Source: Euborellia annulipes
Lineage: Eukaryota; Arthropoda; Insecta; Dermaptera; Anisolabididae
Direction of reading: 5' to 3'
DNA length: 64,000 bases
Assembly: GCA_023213315.1 (NCBI GenBank)
Contig: JAKCPI010001758.1
Coordinates: 1 to 64,000, forward strand
The number at the start of each line of letters is the position of its first letter. The stretch's first letter is position 1. Below the pieces are notes generated by a model. That model saw only the letters and a program-made list of their open reading frames with translations, had not been told where the DNA came from and did no database searches. The translations under genes were made by a program, and so were the position numbers. Of this stretch, positions 29,893 through 42,672 are shown piece by piece.

Positions 29893-31086
29893 CCTTTCAA
29901 ACATTTCGGACCACAAACCAAATTAAGCAATTTCTCTGGAGCCATTTTGTTAAGAGATTACATCACCTTGCTCTCAACTGCTTTATTTTTTTTTCTTTTT
30001 GATATCGAATATCTATACATTGAAAATCCAATATTGAATACGAGTATAATTATTTAGAAAGCAATTTAATTTCCACACACTCATATACATAACTTTTAAT
30101 TAAATAATTAAGTTATTTTAACTTTGTTTGTTACCTACACTATTCGTTTTTTGATTGATTTGTATTTGTTTTTGTTTTTTTTTGTTTGTTAAAAAAATAA
30201 ATAATGGATAGTTAAGCGGAATTTTTGACATGCGTGGTTTTTAAATTTATGAATCGGTAGAAGAAACTCCCTGGAGATACATTTTATATTAATTAAAATT
30301 TTCAACGAGGAATTACTAACGGTATTATGATACAGAGCTATCTGTGAATATAAAGTATTTCAGAGAGTTTATTCTGATTATTAGTGAATAAAATACTTAA
30401 TTGCTTTCAAAACTAAAAAAAAAAAAAAAAAACTTTGGCATTTGAGGCCATTTAGACTTATTATTATTATTAACTTGCTAATTGTGGGTAAATAAAGACT
30501 ATTATTATTAATAACTTGCTTTATTGGTTTGTAGTACAAAACTAGGTTAGATTTGTCAAAATACTACTTTTCCAATAGCGCCTGTGCTTAACTCATAAAT
30601 TATAAAGCATTAAATTCAAAACATCTGATACAATATCAAACAAAAATAAGGAAAACATTTTAAACCATTAGATGAATATCTGAAACCTTTTCCAACAAAT
30701 AACCAGAAGAAAAAAAAATATTTAATATACAGAAGGTTTTCTGAAAATTTTTTAATATTTATTTTTTTCTAATTAAATTAATATAAATAAAAAATTCTAA
30801 TTCTTTATCTTATTTCAGAAGTGCAAAAACACTAAATACAAAAGCACCATTAGAAGGGGGGGGGGGGCGATCGCCCCCCCGAGAAGAAATTCACAATATT
30901 ATAAAAACTAGTAATCTAAAGAAATTATGATTTCCGGGCTTTAATTTCAATTGAATTTGTTACCAATCAATTTAAATAAATAGGAAAGGGGTCTAAATGG
31001 CCATAGATGCCCACAAAGTACTTAAATAAAAAAAAAAAAAAAAAAAACCGCCCCTCCCGAAAAAATTGCATTAATCCGCCACTGCT
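29893..31086. other. Unassigned with repeat scraps
   Basis: Includes SINE-type tail words near 30430-30480, a GC hairpin GGGGGGCGATCGCCCCCC at about 30862-30880, a SINE-B tail (about 30945-31047, poly-A), and AATCCGCCACTG at 31072-31084 resembling a hAT MITE right end. Confidence 0.4.
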
Positions 31087-31370
31087 CAGAGCTGGCGAAA
31101 AGTCATTATGAAAGTGTCATAGTGGATTTTATACATTGTTGAAAAATTCATATATAATAAATATATACACAGTATGAGATGACCAGATACATAAATAAAT
31201 CATTTTTCATTTATTTTTCAACAGTGTATAAAATCCACTATGACACTTTCATACTGACTTTTCGCCAGCTCTGAGGATGATTCAAACACGGAACCGAAAC
31301 GTCAGCTGTGTGAATTAATCGAATAAAGAAATAACCTTAGATGCATCTCTCATTTTTACCCTCTTATTGA
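31087..31370. mobile_element. Palindromic PLE-like insertion with one hammerhead
   Basis: Inverted arms (AGCTGGCGAAAAGTCA...TATGACACTTTCATA) around an AT-rich centre with repeated TATATA. Only the right arm retains a hammerhead core; the left arm stops at the stem-I sequence. Flanking duplication not identified. Confidence 0.55.
31271..31303 (+). ncRNA. Hammerhead ribozyme-like core
   Basis: CTGAGGA, stem II with TTC/GAA pairs, GAAA, CGTC. Flanks CAGCT and AGCTG give a 5-bp stem I. Core intact. Confidence 0.65.
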
Positions 31371-31381
31371 TATACATGTAG

Positions 31382-32027
31382 TTTTTTTTAACACTCACAC
31401 TACCCACTGCCTTCACACAGTCTTTTCGGCAACTTAGGCCATTTAAGACTTTATCAATTGGGGGTCCAGGCATTTCTATTTAAGCCATTTGGTATCTAAA
31501 TGGCTTAAATAAAATCATCGGACTGCCTGGAATCCGAACCCGCGACCCTTGGTATACAAGATAGACGCGCTACCAACAAGGGCGGATCCAGAGGTGTTTC
31601 TCGGGGGGGGGGTAATCTGGTGTGACTCGTCGCACAGCACCAAGGGCGTATATACGGGGGGGCCTGTTCTCAAAAACTTTTCTACGAAAAATTTTGTTTT
31701 TCGCGGGACCAAAATTTTTTCCATGTGCCGTTCGCGGAATCAAAAATTTTCCCATGTGCCGTTCGCGGAACTAAAAATTTTTCCCGTTTTTCACATGTCC
31801 CGTTCGCGGAACCAAAAATTTTTCCCATTTTTTTCAAATAATATTTTACCTTTTTTTTAGAAGTCCTAAATTTTTTCTACCCGCGGAACCAAAAATTTTT
31901 CATGTTCCGTTCGCGGTACCAAAAATTTTTCCCATTTTTTCAAATCTCGGGGGGGGGTAATTACCCCCCTTTACCCCCCCCCCCCTTGTATCCGCCCTTG
32001 GCTACCAACTATACCAAGCCCGAGAGC
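31382..32027 (-). mobile_element. SINE-A copy split by a hAT MITE
   Basis: SINE parts 31382-31576 and 32009-32027 (the end of the tRNA head). The hAT MITE and one copy of its duplication lie between. Body inverted repeat and B box TCCGAACCC (minus GGGTTCGGA) are present. Confidence 0.75.
31577..32000. mobile_element. hAT MITE inside a SINE
   Basis: Ends CAAGGGCGGATCCAGAGG and TGTATCCGCCCTTG (inverted), exact 8-bp duplication GCTACCAA (31569-31576, 32001-32008). Contains a family-H fragment AATCTGGTGTGACTCGTCGC and a second internal hAT-type end CAAGGGCGTATATACGG, plus 3-4 tandem TTCGCGGAACCAAAAATTTT-type repeats. Confidence 0.85.
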
Positions 32028-33032
32028 ATCGATATACTTAGATAATCACGTTTCGAGTCGTATATAAATACAACAATAAACAGTTTTATTTATTGATTTA
32101 TTTATTTATCGGCCGTCGGTGTCACAATAATTATATGGATATCTTAAAATCTAGGGAGAAGCATTATAAAAATCGGATGGTAACAATATAAAGTCCTATT
32201 AATACCTAACAAATTATAGGCTTTAAAACAGGAAAAAAAATGAAAATTTTTTTAATGTAATTGAGGGTTTATAAGCCAGTTTTAATATCAGAGAGGGAGC
32301 AAAAAAATCCGTCAAGTAGTTGATCGAGGATGCCTCTCTAAGGACCGATGAGACGAAGGGAGGGGGAAAACTTTTTGTATCCCAAAGAGAGAGTTTATAG
32401 GGTGGCTGGCCAACCATCAGTGAGCAAAAGCAGCCTGTTTCCCTTATTCCACTGTCTCTCTCTCTCTCCCTCTTCTCAACGTGGGAAAAAGACCAGCAGG
32501 CGTGAAGAGGAGGCTGGGCTAGATGGACCAACCCGCTGCTCTTTTTACCTGTCCCTCCTTTCCGTTTTCCGAGAGATGGGACGTTATTAATGAATCCCTC
32601 ATCTACTTGCAGTTAATCAACGACCAACTTATTCAAACCAAATATAATTAATTGAATTTATATTTTACACATGCTGGTTCTCCGTTCCTTAAATTTTAAC
32701 TCGAAGTCACTAAAATCTCTTGGATATTTTTTTTGATACTTTTACTTCTTCATTATTATTTTAAAAAATATCTAAATATTATGTTGATTGATATTCTTCT
32801 TTATATCGGATGATTAAAAATTGAATTGATTAGTCTTATTATATTTGTTTACATAAGTCTTTTCTCACTATCATAGTTTCAAACTAGCTCCACTTCCTCC
32901 ACCATCCCGACCCGTTTTCCAGCCTATCAGTTCAAGTCATTTGAATCATTTATCAAGGGATATATTAAAAAAGAAAAAATGCAGCCTATACTTTTTTTAA
33001 TAGGCTACATCGAGATTTTGATGTTTCTCCAC
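32028..33032. other. Unassigned; GC-richer patch at 32340-32600
   Basis: The patch contains overlapping open frames on both strands with no recognised motif and a (TC)n tract at about 32455-32475. It could be a regulatory or unannotated exon region. The rest is AT-rich. Confidence 0.35.
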
Positions 33033-33878
33033 GAAATTTGATATATACCTCCTTAAACTAAAATTGTAGATTTCTATTAACTTTTATAAATCTCTTGTTT
33101 TTGTGTTTTACTGAGAATGAAATTTCTATTAACTTTTGGAGTAAATACACTACCTGGAAGTAGGCTAGTACTTTACCTAAAAAGTTTTTTCAGAAATTTT
33201 GAAATTTCCAATTTTTATAATATGTTAAATTAAAATAAATTACTCTATTTTAAAAAGTTTTTATTCTTTGACAACAAAAATGAATAGTTTTTGAAATAAT
33301 TAACGAAGAAAAAGGCATTTTTCGTTAATTTTGAAAAAAAAAAAATCAAAACAAATTCATTTACCAGGTAGGTGTCATTAAAAAACATGTAAATATAAAC
33401 TAATGATTTTATGAAACAAATGCTTTTTTTTTTTATAGGCTACTATACTCACTTTTTTTCTCATTCACACACACAGTCTTTTCGGCAACTTAGGCCTTTT
33501 ATTATGACCGTTATTAAATGAATATATATCTATTGGGGGTCCAAGCATTCTTATTTAAGCCATTTGGTATCCACATGGCTTAAATAAAATCATCAGACTG
33601 CCTGGAATCCGAACCTGCGACCCTTGGTATAGGTCAGCACGCTAACCACTAGACCAAGCCCGAGGGCATGGATTTGTTTATCTTTACATGTTTTTTAATG
33701 ACACCTGTATGAGTTTTTTTTTTTTTTTTTTTTTTTCAAAATTAATAACAAAAAATGTCTTTTTCTTCTTTGATTATTTCAAAAACTATTAAGTAAAGTA
33801 CTACTTCCAGGTGACGTATTTACTCCAAAAGTTGTTAGAAATCTACCATTTTAGTGTAAGGAGTATATACCAAATTTC
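33033..33878. repeat. Large inverted repeat with a SINE in its loop
   Basis: Arms about 33033-33420 and 33670-33878 are diverged inverted copies (for example TTTTGGAGTAAATAC at left and its approximate complement at right, and CATGTAAATATAAAC/TTTACATG). The loop is SINE-A (33425-33667). Confidence 0.6.
33425..33667 (-). mobile_element. SINE-A copy
   Basis: Short tail, inverted-repeat body, B box and terminal CCGAGGGC; A-box region partly lost (GGTATAGGTCAGCACGC). Confidence 0.75.
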
Positions 33879-33915
33879 ATTGATCTGGCTGCTAGCGTTT
33901 TTAACCAATCGTGAT

Positions 33916-33966
<51 letters not shown>

Positions 33967-34055
33967 CAGACGTAATTCCAAAAGAATATACGAGAAAGTT
34001 TTGGGGAACTCATTCCCGATTTTTCAGTACATATATAGATAAGAGAAAGTAAAAA
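33879..34055 (-). repeat. CA microsatellite and family-H-like 5' end
   Basis: (CA)n at about 33917-33963, then a H-type end AGATAAGAGAAAGTAAAAAA at 34034-34055. Together with the adjacent inverted repeat this may be a diverged H-related subfamily. Confidence 0.5.
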
Positions 34056-35239
34056 AGGACGAAATTATAGAATTAATTGTGAAATTATAAGAATATCCCG
34101 TTTTTTTTTTTCATTTGATAGATGACCGATAAACACAAGGTAAAAAAATAATCTCTTTTTTTTATCAATTGTTTTATTTAATATTTCTCTGTTATTAATT
34201 GAAATCCTATCATTTTAATGGAAATATTTTCATGATAAATGTTTGTTTGTTGATGTTGTAATAGTATGCTTTCGGAGGCAGGCAGAACCCGACAGCATCA
34301 AGAGACAATATGGAAGGGCAGGCCATAGACCATAGAGAACACCATTGTGTGTATTTTATATCAGGTTGGTGCAACGATGACGTTGGGCATCGATCACAGG
34401 AGGGACAGACTATTGTTATTTAATGCCAGCCACTTGTTTTATTCTCGGTTGTAGCCAGGAAGAGCGTCAGGAAGGAAGATGATCCAGGCGAGATAAAACA
34501 GAATCAAAGGGTTAATAATAAAATTAAATAAAGTTGAATATTTATATTTTGTATAGAAACGAAAATAGAAAAAAAGTAAACTTATTATAACTAACGTAAT
34601 TATATTTTATCGTAATTCAGGAGAAATAAGTGGAATGGTTTGAACCACTGTATTTTATTTTTTATTATTGGAGTGTTTGAATGTTTTTTTTTAGTTTGAC
34701 ACAGTTGCAGCACTGTTTGCAAAGCCCTAACCTCTAATTTTGTCGTTTTTTCTTAGTGTTAATTGTTTTTGTTTTTTTTATTTTATTCGATATATAGGCC
34801 TACTAATTGTTTTTTTTATCATATTAATAAATATAATATCAGTACTTACAGCTGTTTTTGCTTATATTAATTGTACGAAAAAAATTTCTGATACGAGTAA
34901 GTATCGATAACGAGTTGGTATCGAGTAAAAGCATCGATACCGAGTTGATATCGAGTAAAAGTATCGATACCTCAGTGGTATCATTTCATCCCTTGTGAGT
35001 GGTGAGATTGTCAAAAATAACAACAAAATTTCTACTTTCTTTTTAATTATTTGGATACCAAATTGTATAAATAAATGTGTCTAATCTGAGTATCGTTTTT
35101 TTAACCCTTTTCGGCTACAGAGGCCACTTAGGGGATATTAATATATTTAAATATTTTCAATTACATTATTTCGACCGTACCTGGATGACGTTCCACACTC
35201 TGATTGCTCGGGGTCACCAATCCCGAGCTTTTGTCGATC
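34056..35239. other. Unassigned; GC-richer patch at about 34260-34500
   Basis: No recognised ORF. Contains a repeated GAGTTGGTATCGAGTAAAAG-type motif at 34910-34980. Confidence 0.4.
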
Positions 35240-35580
35240 TTGGCATTCAGTGACGGCGCTAGCTTATTCTCAGTGAGGGGGCAGGGGTGGGGCAAACTTA
35301 TTAACAGGGGGGGCAGTCAATAAATATATAGGCTACATCAACAGAGAAACAAAAAATCTGGTGTGACTCGTGGCACCAGTTTTTTGTGTGACCTTAGAAC
35401 CGACGAAGTTTCGGATTCGGCGAATGTGGCCAAATTTCATCGAAATTTCGTCCTGTATCGAAACCTGAGTTTAAAAAAGAGATTATGCTCGTATACTAAA
35501 AAAAAAAAACGTCGAGTGAAATTCGCACTTAAAAAAAAGGTCAAATGATTTTCGCAAGAGCAAAAATTGGAAATTTTACT

Positions 35581-36272
35581 AAAAAATCTGGTGTGACTGG
35601 CGCACAGCACACAACTTTCTCTTACCTTCGGTAATCGAAAGTTGTGTACTGTGCTTGTCACACCAGATTTTTGTGTCGACATGTATTTAGTTCCCGGCAG
35701 TAGGGAATATTTGAATTCAGATGTAAAATTTATAAGTATGGGAAAATATTTATATTTTGTAACCATGGCAACCATTTCTCCTATCTTTCCTATGAAGCAC
35801 AAGAGTAAAGTGGTGCTTCAAACAATTTTGAGGGCAAAACGAGAATATACATTTGAAAGAGCATCTAAAAAATAATTGATTTTTGAATTTTAATCAAAAT
35901 CGTTAGAGCGAATTTTGAGAAAATCGAAAAAAACTGAAAAAGTACATCAGTAAAGTACTAGTACTCTTTGGCCGATTTTGATTAAAAGCTTATTTTTCCG
36001 GTCGGGGGTGTTTAACTTAAATATAAAATTTCAGCCTCATAGCTCAATTCCTTCATGCTTAAAATTGAACACACACCCACCCACCCACCCCCACACACCC
36101 ACCCACCCACCCACCCACAGACAGACCATGTCGCGAAAACCACTTTTTTGGATTCAGGGGACCTCAAAACGTGAAGATCCATCAAAATCTCGACATCGAA
36201 TTTTTGACATGAATCCAATACTTTCTCTCTATATATATATTCATATATACATAGGTAAGAGAAAGTAAAAAA
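35581..36272 (-). repeat. Family H copy, complete
   Basis: Full-length with both terminal hairpins, CCCA microsatellite and X-box GTAACCATGGCAAC (35759-35772). A second partial 3' end (AATCTGGTGTGACTCGTGGC) precedes it at 35344. Confidence 0.75.
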
Positions 36273-36762
36273 GATGAATTTTGTATGGGAAATTTTAAGA
36301 AAAAGTTTAAAACAAGTTTCGATTTCGGTCGAAACTAAATTGAAAACCAAAATTCGGTTTCGGCTGAAAATCTTGTTTCGGTTCGGACTCTAGTCTACAT
36401 AGAGTATATTTAGTTTCTAACAGCACATAGCTTCCAACATTTATTTACCACAGTTATTTCAAAATTTTTCAAAATTATTCAAGGAATGTTATGTGATGAT
36501 TTTTTGCAAAATTTCAACAAAGAATTAGCAATGCATCGAGGCTAAATCCGGGGGAATCTGAGGGTAGGGAAAATTTTTGAAAATAAGCCACTGAAATCTG
36601 CGTTTTAGTAGCTATCCTGAGCTTGAAAAGATCAAACTTGATGAGGTTGGGTGCGCGGGGGCCCCTGAGGAAAAAATTGCAAGAAAAATATTTTTTATAT
36701 TGAAATTTTAAGATTTGAGCTGCAAGGGCCCGGGCCCCCTGAGGAAAAATTCCAAGAAAATG

Positions 36763-37435
36763 TTTTTTACTTTCTCTTACCTATGTATATATGTATATAT
36801 ATATAGAGAAAGTATTGGTTTCATGTCAAAATTCGATGTCGAGATTTTGATGGATATACACGTTTTGAGGTCCCCTGAATCCAAAAAGTGGCTTTTCGCG
36901 ATGGTCTGTCTGTTGGGTGTGTGTCTGTGTGTCTGTGAACAAAATATCTCAAGAACAAAAAGAGCTAGAAGTTGAAATTTTATATTTAAGTTAGGCACCC
37001 CCATGGGACGTGACACGAAGCTTTTTGAACAAAATCGACCAAAAAGTACTAGTACTTTACTGATGCACTTTTCAGTTTTTTTTCGATTTTCTCAAAATTT
37101 GCTCCAACGATTTTTTTTTTTTTAAATTCATATATCAACTATTTTTTTAGTTGCTCTTTAAAATGTATATTCTCATTTTGTGATTGAAATCTTCTGAAGA
37201 CCACTTTACTCTTGTTCTCCATAGAAAAGATAGGAGAAATGGTTGCCATGGTAACAAAATACAAACATTTTGCCATACTTATAAATTTTACACCTTGAAA
37301 ATCGAATGTACCATACTGTCGGAAACTAAATACATGTCGACACAAAAAATCTGGTGTGACAAGCACAGTACACAACTTTCGATTACCGAAGGTAGAGAAA
37401 GTTGTGTGCTGTGCGCCAGTCACACCAGATTTTTT
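36763..37435 (+). repeat. Family H copy, complete
   Basis: Both hairpins present, X-box GTTGCCATGGTAAC at 37242-37255. Belongs to the subfamily with CAAAATATCTCAAGAAC instead of the long microsatellite. Confidence 0.75.
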
Positions 37436-38082
37436 AATTGAAATTTTAACCATGAAAATTATTTTTAATTGGAATTTTAAGGTGGGAGCGCAATGGGCCC
37501 GGGCCCCGGGGATATAGCCCCCCTGTCTGCGGCCCTGATCACACCACCAGCACGTGCCGGGAAATATTTTCAGTTTTGGTTGGCAGGCTTCCTCACTATC
37601 TCCCTGAGAAATAGGAAAGCCCAGAAATTTTTCCTGAAAAGATATTCATAGCTGATTGGATTTACACTTGTACTCGAAGAAGAAAAATTTTTTTTTAGAT
37701 TGGGGCTCAATAAAGTTTTTTTTTTTTAATTTAGGGTCTTTTTCGGCATCGAAGGCCGATTGGTAAAGTTATCGGATATTTTTTTCTTTTCGATGACATA
37801 CATTATAATGGCACAAAAGAAAGATATTTACTTGACAAAAACTTGAGAGTAACTAAATTTATTTATTAAAATAAAGAATTTAAAAAAATAATCTTTCTTT
37901 TTCACATTGAAATAAAAAGCTTAAAACTTAAATTACATTTTTTTTTAAGGAAAAGTGAATAATTTTAGAAATTTTTTTTATTTGGTTTTCGAGCTGATTG
38001 GGGGGGGGCATCCAGGGGGCAGAGTTCCTTGCCGGGGGGCGCATGCCCCCTAGCCCCCTGTAGCGCCGTCACTGTTGGCATT

Positions 38083-38760
38083 ACTTAACTGCAACTATTT
38101 TGAGTATCATTAAAAGACTATATGATCTACGATTCCAAAAAGACTTGAAAAAAAAAAAATACTTTTTGAAATAAAAACATAATTTTTCAGCACTAAGGAA
38201 TTTAGACTATCCATTTGTTAAAATCGTTAAAGAGAAAAAATAGATCATTTAAGGGCCCTACACACGGGCAGACCTGACTGCCCTACCTGACAAGTTGGTC
38301 CCGACCGGTTTAATTAGACTGTTTTGTAAAGCTCAAAAAGCTGAACATTTTTGTATATATAACTCAATTCTCTGCAACGATTTTGTTTAAAATTCATAAA
38401 TCAATTATTTTTTAAATGCTCTTTAAAATGTATATTCTCATTTTCCTTGATATTTTTGAAGCACTTTCTTCCTTTCCTTTATGTCAGCCTTTTTTCCCTT
38501 TTCTATGTCAAGCGTCAGGCCATGAGCCGGGCGAGACGGGCTTGCTTTTTTTCTCGGCCTCATATTTCTTTATAAATTAATTTTGCCGACCCCACATAGG
38601 GAAAAGGCCAAGGATTCAAGTTGATTGAAAACAACTGGTTTTAAAATCAATTTAAACATCAATCAGTTTAAACTTAGAAAAAGTAAGAAAAATATCTTAT
38701 ACTTTAAAAAGAAAAAAGAAAAATTAGGTATTGGCTGTGTCTTCTACACAGCCGGTGGCT
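38083..38760. other. Unassigned with dispersed repeat R3, copy 2
   Basis: R3-type module at about 38495-38640 (GGGCGAGACGGGC ... TTTTGCCGACCCCAC). Otherwise AT-rich with no ORF. Confidence 0.4.
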
Positions 38761-40330
38761 TTTTAACGTGACAACGTCTTTTTGCTTGAATTCAAAAATT
38801 TTTTTTTCTCTTACCTATATTGAAATATAAAGAGAGAAAGTATTGTTTTTATTTTTTTTTTTACTAGTAGTTTGTTTTCATAAATAAACATGTTCAAACA
38901 TTTTCATTGAAACAATATATGACGGGTGTGGCTTTTTTTATCCATTAAGAGCGACTTATGCTTAAAAAGTGAGGTTTTTCGAGAAAAAAACTAATTTTAG
39001 CGATAATTACTCGGGATTTTTTTATTTATTCTATTAGAGGTTATCTTTCTGCACCAAATGACATCTCATTTAGTCTGATCTGATTAGCCGTTCGGAATCT
39101 ACAGGGGTTTAAAATTTCGAAAAACGAAATCCCCGCCGAGTGCTCTCATGCGGTAAAATGACCTCATATCAAAAAAAAGAAAAAAAACACCCCGGGGTAT
39201 TGAACCACTCTTTCTAAAACTATATTTAGATTTAATATAGCTTTTATGGTCAAGTAGCTATCCGTTGCACAAGTAGGGCTATTTTTCGATATTTTTTTGC
39301 CTAAAAAATGAGGGTTTTCGAGAAAAAAACCAATTTTGGAGTTAATTACTCGGGATTTTTTTATTTATTCTATTAGAGGTTATCTTTCTGCACCAAATGA
39401 CATCTCATTTAATCAAATCTGATTAGCCGTTCGGAATCTACAGGGGTTTAAATTTTCGAAAAACGAAATCCCGCCGAGTGCTCTCATGCGGTAAAATGAC
39501 CTCATATCAAAAAAAAGAAAAAAAACACCCCGGGGTATTGAACCACTCTTTCTAAAACTATATTTAGATTTAATATAGCTTTTATGGTCAAGTCGCTATG
39601 CGTTGCACAAATAGGGCTATTTTTCGATATTTTTTTGCCTAAAAAATGAGGTTTTTCGAGAAAAAACCAATTTTGGAGTTAATTACTCGGGATTTTTTTA
39701 TTTATTCTATTAGAGGTTATCTTTCTGCACCAAATGACATCTCATTTAATCAAATCTGATTAGCCGTTCGGAATCTACAGGGGTTTAAATTTTCGAAAAA
39801 CGAAATCCCGCCGAGTGCTCTCATGCGGTAAAATGACCTCATATCAAAAAAAGGAAAAAACACCCCGGGGTATTGAACCACTCTTTCTAAAACTATATTT
39901 AGATTTAATATAGCTTTTATGGTCAAGTCGCTATGCGTTGCACAAGTAGGGCTATTTTTCGATATTTTTTTTGCCTAAAAAATGAGGTTTTTCAAGAAAA
40001 AACCAATTTTGGAGTTAATTACTCGGGATTTTTTTTATTTATTCTATTAGAGGTTATCTTTCTGCACCAAATGACATCTCATTAAGTCAGATCTGATTAG
40101 CCGTTCGGAATCTACAGGGGTTTAAAATTTCAAATTAGAATTTATCGCAGCGCGGTAAAATAAAATGATAGGAAAAAAATAAATGGTGAAATCTTTAGCT
40201 GAAAACTCATTCTTTCTAACCGTATATTCCCCATAATTATACCTCTTAAGACAGAGGAGTTATTCAAGCTGATAAACTTTTTCGTGCATGCCCCTCTAAC
40301 ATGATTTGTAAGACGTTGTCACGTCAAAAA
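38761..40330. mobile_element. Inverted-repeat element enclosing ~338-bp tandem repeats
   Basis: Exact 15-bp inverted ends ACGTGACAACGTCTT (38767-38781) and complement (40310-40324). Inside, a unit of about 338 bp repeats about 3.4 times (starts near 38971, 39310, 39648, 39984), each with ATTACTCGGGATTTTTT, GATTAGCCGTTCGGAATC and a GC-rich CACCCCGGGGTATTGAAC. A family-H 5' end fragment lies at about 38812-38845. Non-coding. The superfamily is not identified. Confidence 0.65.
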
Positions 40331-41386
40331 CAAAAATTATTCTCTTGAGAGAAGAAACGGGTTCTTTTCCCATCCAACACATATCAAAGAGGTTAAAAAA
40401 TTTAAATATCAACTTTGTTCTTATTTTACTTGCTTCTTATGTTAGTTGAAACATTTTGCGAAGTTCTATTTAAATTCTAATTTGAAAAATAAGCAAAATA
40501 ACATAATTTTCTGCCTTAGTTTTTTTTTTTGTCCTATTTTCATTTAAAGTTAATATCAGCTTAAAGCAATTAAATTTGTAAAAAGGATTTTTATTATTAT
40601 TAATATATACATATTGTATATTAACATCCAATGTGATAAAAAAAAAACATTCTTGAATACAAAATTCTCCATTATCTTAATTATCCTTTATGTATTTTTA
40701 ATCTAAATTTAAATTAGCTAAGATATTTCTTTTTGCTACTTTCCAAAAAAAAAAAAAATTCAATTTTTAAAAACGTATATTTCTTTAATCATTTGCATTT
40801 TTCTCTGTGTTTGTAAAATTTGTTTAAAATTAAAGATTAATTTTTTTTTTTAGAGCTCTTATCTTTATCTCGCTGTAAATGGGATGAATGAAGAAAATGA
40901 AAAAAAATTTAAGTCTAGAATACTTCTGTCTTTTGTGACCGCATATTTACATTTAAAAGTCACATTCAAAAAAAATCTCATCAGTGGAAAAAAGAACAAA
41001 ATGAGAATAAAATAATTTTTTTTTTCTTTTATTGAGATGTCTACTTGCTAATATTCATACACACACACCCCCCCCCCCAGACACAGACACAGACGAGTAA
41101 CATAACCATCTTTATTGTAATTAATTTTTTAAAAACTCAGCAAAATCAGTTTTTTTTTTTTTTATTTAGGCCTATATATAAATAAATTCAATTTCAGAAC
41201 AATAAATTGAAATTCCCCACTTAAGACTAACGAGAATTTAATTATTCCCCAAAGGATGAGGAACTTGCTTTAGTTTTGTGCTGATTAAAATATCGAAAGA
41301 GGAGAGAAAGTCGCTGTCGTTTTTATCCCTGAGTAGGGGATATTCTTTTTTTTAAAGTTCTTAATGCATTAGCCATTTGCCTAATT
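40331..41386. other. AT-rich stretch without recognised feature
   Basis: Homopolymers and a short CA/C run near 41058-41082; no ORF. Confidence 0.45.
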
Positions 41387-42067
41387 AAAAATCTGGTGTG
41401 ACTGGGCACAGCACACAACTTTCTCTTACCTTCGGTAATCGAAAGTTGTGTTCTGTGCTTGTCACACCAGATTTTTTGTGTCAACTATATTTAGTTCCCG
41501 ACAGTACGAAACATTTGAATTCAGATGTAAAATTTATAAGTAGGCCTATGGGAAAATATTTATATTTTGTTACCATGGCAACCATTTCTCCTATCTTCCC
41601 TATGAAATACAAGAGTAAAGTGGTCTTCAGAAGATTTCAATTGCAAAATGAGAATATACATTTTAAAGAGCATCTAAAAAATAATTGATTTTGAATTAAA
41701 AAAAAATCGTTGGAGCAAATTATGAGAAAATCGAAAAAAACTGAAAAAGTACATCAGTAAAGTACTAGTACTCTTTGGCCGATTTTGATTAAAAGCTTAT
41801 TTTTCCGGTCCCGGGGGTGTTTAACTTAAATATAAAATTTCAACCTCGTAGCTCAATTCCTTCATGCTTAAAATTGAACACACACCCACCCACACACCCA
41901 CCCACCCACCCACAGACAGACCATGTCGCGAAAACCACTTTTTGGATTCAGGGGACCTCAAAACGTGAAGATCCATCAAAATCTCGACATCGAATTTTTG
42001 ACATGAATCCAATACTTTCTCTCTCTATATATATTACATATATACATAGGTAAGAGAAAGTAAAAAA
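41387..42067 (-). repeat. Family H copy, complete
   Basis: Both hairpins, CCCA microsatellite, X-box GTTACCATGGCAAC at 41569-41582. Confidence 0.75.
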
Positions 42068-42672
42068 TATTTAGGTTATGATAAAATAAATAAACAGGAA
42101 TATGGATTTAAAAAGGAGACAAATTTTATGGTACTTTAATAAAAAAAAAAAAAAAAAATACTACATGTTTCATTGATATTGATTGATATATTTGAATCTT
42201 ATTCTCAACTAACTACTTCTAGAATTTTTGAAAATGTTTATCATCACTGTTTTGTATAAAGTATGCTTGTAAAGAAACGTTTGGCAAAGCAAAGCATATA
42301 CCTGTATGGGAAATATTGAAGTATCGTATTCAATCGAAACCCAAAAATTCGATATTTTTTATTTAATTCAACTAAAATGTACCGATAATTTTACTTCGCC
42401 GACAAGAGGCCCCTTTTCACTTTCCGCATCACATATATAGAAGTATTAGTATTTTAGCTTAGAATATGTTAATGGGCGAATAAAAGATAAAGAATTACCT
42501 TTGGGAGGTAATTTTAGCGCTGCGTGATTTTTAGGTTGCCAATCTTCCAGCAAATAAAAAGAAAAAATTTATCCATTCTATGAAAATAGATATTTCGTCT
42601 TTAAAATATACGTAGGTTACATACAGTTTTTGTAATTTATGTGATTTTTTATAAACAAGTAAAAATATTTTG
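42068..42672. other. AT-rich stretch without recognised feature
   Basis: No ORF or repeat boundary recognised. Confidence 0.4.

Larger units (their letters stand above)
35248..38074. mobile_element. hAT-framed nested element (2.8 kb)
   Basis: Terminal CAGTGACGGCGCTA and its exact complement, and exact 8-bp duplication TTGGCATT (35240-35247, 38075-38082). The interior contains two family-H copies in opposite orientation (35581-36272 and 36763-37435), GC-rich GGGCCCGGGCCCC blocks and SINE scraps. No transposase seen, so it is a non-autonomous element later invaded by family H. Confidence 0.78.

Noticed and set aside
35437..35802. 121-codon minus-strand frame
   Set aside because: Runs through the family-H 3' hairpin; repeated in other copies with different breaks, so not a gene.
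38971..40130. CRISPR array or gene duplication
   Set aside because: Units of about 338 bp with no spacer/repeat alternation and no ORF; a tandem satellite-like array.
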